Source: Orthonyx spaldingii (taxonomy: Eukaryota > Chordata > Aves > Passeriformes > Orthonychidae). From it: a DNA stretch of 64,000 bases. The stretch spans positions 1,069,586 to 1,133,585 of the forward strand of contig VZTJ01000638.1 in NCBI GenBank assembly GCA_013397795.1, written 5' to 3'. Every line of letters starts with the position of its first letter. Position 1 is the first letter of the stretch. Shown here piece after piece: positions 61,561-64,000 of this stretch. Made by a program: the position numbers and the translations under genes. The notes below the pieces were generated by a model, which saw nothing but the letters and a program-made list of their open reading frames with translations, ran no database searches and was not told the DNA's origin.

Positions 61561-64000
61561 TTTCACTAATGTAGGGCAGAGGAGAGACTTGGAGAGGAGC
61601 CTGCACGCTCAGCCATTAGAGCACAGCGTCGGCAAAGGCAGCTGGAAGTACCACTGTCCCACAGAACTGCTGCTCGCGTGCCTGCTTCAGCCTCACAGCA
61701 ACCAGAGCTGCATATGTTCCAGGCGTTTGCTCCCCAGCAGGGCTCACAGACATGACTCTCACCCTTTCCAGGAAATAAATGGAGTGCTGAGGAGCAGGAG
61801 CTCTCGAAGACCCTATTGCAGCAAGGCTCTGTGTCTCACTTCCATATTGTTACTCTTCCATGGGTAAGGCTGTTCCCCAGCAGGTGCCAGTTGGAGCTGT
61901 AGGTATGAAGCCTCTTTCTGACACAGGCCGTTCAGCTGGGAAGCAAACACACACCAGCCTCTCCCACCATGCAGCTCTACCCTTAAACAAGTCTGCAGTA
62001 ATGGTTCAAGGTTTGTCCAAAGCTGCCCAAAAGGTTTCTCAACTTGACTGCACCATCCAGAGTGCTAAATGGAAGTGAGAACAGTGGCAGCTCAACTCAC
62101 AGATGCCTGTCTCTTTGGCAAAATTATCCTATGCTATAATATGTTCTGGACTGCAGCATAGATTTCCAAAGACTGGAACAAAAAAAGCAAACTAAAATCT
62201 CAAAGCTAGAAGGGTGGGACCACAGGACTGGAGTAACTACGAACAGTGCAAATAATGACAGGTGTGCGTTATAAGAACTGTAAGGGTGGTAATTGCAAGC
62301 ACAAACTAGGTTGGTTTTGTTGTTGGTTTGAGTTGATTTTTTTAGCTTTCTGATCTAGCCATTCTTGCTTTTTCCTTCAGGATGAATTTGGTTTTGGGCC
62401 CCCTTCGAGTGTTTTGTGCTGTATATTACAGCTCTGCCTTCACTCCTATTCTCTTTCCTCCACTCCACATATTGTGAGTTTAGGTCTTTCTTTTTGCTTT
62501 GTAGCTGGAGTGCTCTAGAACAAATGTGGATGTCTCCACCCTGGCTGCTGCAGGTGTAGGTATTCCCAGGCTGCAACTTCTCCTAAAATAGGCATCTAAA
62601 TAAGACAGGTTAATAGAGTCTTAGAAATGTCCTATTTATTTCCACTAATTAGGAAGGAAGGAGAGGGTGAGAAGATCAGCTGCAGGTGTCTCTCTGTAGA
62701 TGTCTGGGGTTAGGTGAGATGTTCGTCCAGTCTGACTTCAGCTTTCTCATTTCATGGTGTCACCACGTGCACATCAATGCTGCCCCAGTCCAGGCCCACC
62801 TGAAGAAACACCTCACTGCTTCCTGCTTGTTCTGTCCCTTCAAAGTGGACACAGGGGGCTCTGGTTGTGCAGGAGGAGATCTCACAGTGCTGGCGTGTTC
62901 AGAAGAGAGGCAGCTTTGGACAGGTGGAACTTTGGCTACCCAGGATGAAATGCTTTTGGTCCTCAAGCAGGGGATGGCCTGAATTCTTAGCTGCTTTTTT
63001 GTCACCTTTGCAACAAAGTGCAAAGTGAATGTAAAATGCCAAAATTGTACAGTTCTGTCTGTATAATGGTATCTGTCCATACAAACCCACAGGTGCGATA
63101 GCCCAGAGTTCAAAAAAGTGGAAAATCAAGACTAGCATTGGGTAAAAAGCAGTGTAAGAAATACCTCCTCTGATGTATGGAATCCCCAGGATAGCTATCT
63201 ACTAATCTCCCTGGGGATACCTTGCCCTCCTTTGCTGGGACACTGAAAACAAGGCTGTAGAAAGTCCAGAAAACACACTGCAGAAATAGCCTGCATCAAA
63301 CAAACTGGTGAGTCAGATAAACTGTCTCAGCTCTCCTTGTGAATCAGAAACTGCTGTTAAGTGGCCCTGATGTCACTGGGGTTGTGATGCATTGCTCCTA
63401 TTGCATTGAGCGAATCCTTTTTACTGCTGTGGTTCAGCAGTGCCACAGCTTGAAATTTATTTTTTTGTGCTGATTTATTTTTTCCTTCATGATATTGCTT
63501 CTTGCTGAAGTTCATTACTACATAATAACACCAGGTTGCTTCTTTTCCCTCATGCCCAAAGATCGATGAAACGCTGCTAAAGCTGCTAGGAAATAAGACA
63601 TAGCTTAGCAGGGTGTAGCAGTACACAGAGTATTTCCTCTTACTGCTGCAATATCATGCAAGGGAAAAGAGGGAGAGTGATTCACTGAATTTTGTGTGAT
63701 AATTCTTATTTTAAAAGCTAGGCTTCTTGTTTATACTTGGGATATGCACAGTCCAACATTTGGGTTGCATGATTCCTCTCTGTTGACTTGAATATGTGGT
63801 AAAGTGACCTTAAATTGTACCTGCTGCTCCATGACCCCTGTTAGTCCAGCCTGTTTCATCCATGGCAGACATCAGTGCAGTCTCTGGGTTGCTTCAGCAG
63901 AGAGTCATCGACCTGCCACTATCTGCTCCCCAGAGAACAGTAATGGGGACAGCGAGGCACCTCTGTGCAGTTCCTCTGCCAGCCAGAGATCTCTAGGCGC

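Larger units (their letters stand above)
52672..64000. other. GAP43: GAP43 intron 2, distal part to window end
   Basis: Holds candidate elements and X-boxes listed separately. The conserved last GAP43 exon is not present, so intron 2 extends past the window (at least 18.3 kb). No gene in either orientation was recognised. Confidence 0.65.

Noticed and set aside
45664..64000. The conserved C-terminal exon of GAP43
   Set aside because: Looked for its acidic Glu/Lys-rich end after a phase-1 acceptor; not present, so it must lie beyond the window.

Overview
This is vertebrate nuclear DNA, almost certainly from a bird and probably a passerine. The evidence is CR1 LINE fragments, two copies of a tRNA-Ile-headed, CR1-tailed SINE of the TguSINE1 type known from passerines, and one exon whose translation is clearly avian-type neuromodulin (GAP-43). 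There are no operons, ribosome-binding sites, CRISPR arrays or bacterial genes. Nearly every short open reading frame in the window is a chance frame in intronic DNA.

The one protein-coding feature I can support is the large central exon of GAP43, + strand, 45036-45663. It is bounded by a long polypyrimidine tract plus AG and by a GTGAGT donor. It encodes residues from Val11 onward (inferred numbering), including the IQ calmodulin-binding motif and the protein kinase C serine, followed by an acidic Ala/Glu/Pro-rich tail. The short first exon (start codon and palmitoylated cysteines) and the last exon were not found. The left 45 kb is therefore intron 1, possibly with the promoter region in it, and the right 18 kb is intron 2.

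Layout: 1-4.2 kb, unremarkable AT-rich DNA; 4206-4720, a solo LTR with a clean 5-bp target-site duplication; 5590-6195, a CR1 3' end; 6.2-12.8 kb, unremarkable; 12892-13004, a possible cryptic exon; 13062-13211, a T/TTTG low-complexity tract; 13.8-17.7 kb, a CpG- and G/C-run-rich zone with a 422-base assembly gap and a strong quadruplex motif beside it, the best place in the window to look for the missing promoter and exon 1; 18.9-19.6 kb, two SINEs in opposite orientation; 23.7-25.2 kb, an old degraded CR1; 27.2-27.9 and 31.5 kb, MIR-like fragments; 30.5 kb, a CR1 3' end; 37.3-37.8 kb, a CR1 reverse-transcriptase fragment; 42.8 kb, a pair of RFX-type X-box matches; 44.46-44.52 kb, a GC-box/TATA pair just upstream of the coding exon; 45-45.7 kb, the exon; 45.7-64 kb, intron 2 with further X-box matches, several segments that look like conserved noncoding elements, and two acceptor sites that could join the GAP43 exon in phase.

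I found no new multi-gene system. The observations most worth a second look are the quadruplex-flanked gap as the likely hiding place of GAP43 exon 1, the recurrent X-box motifs around the exon, and the two phase-compatible candidate alternative 3' exons in intron 2.
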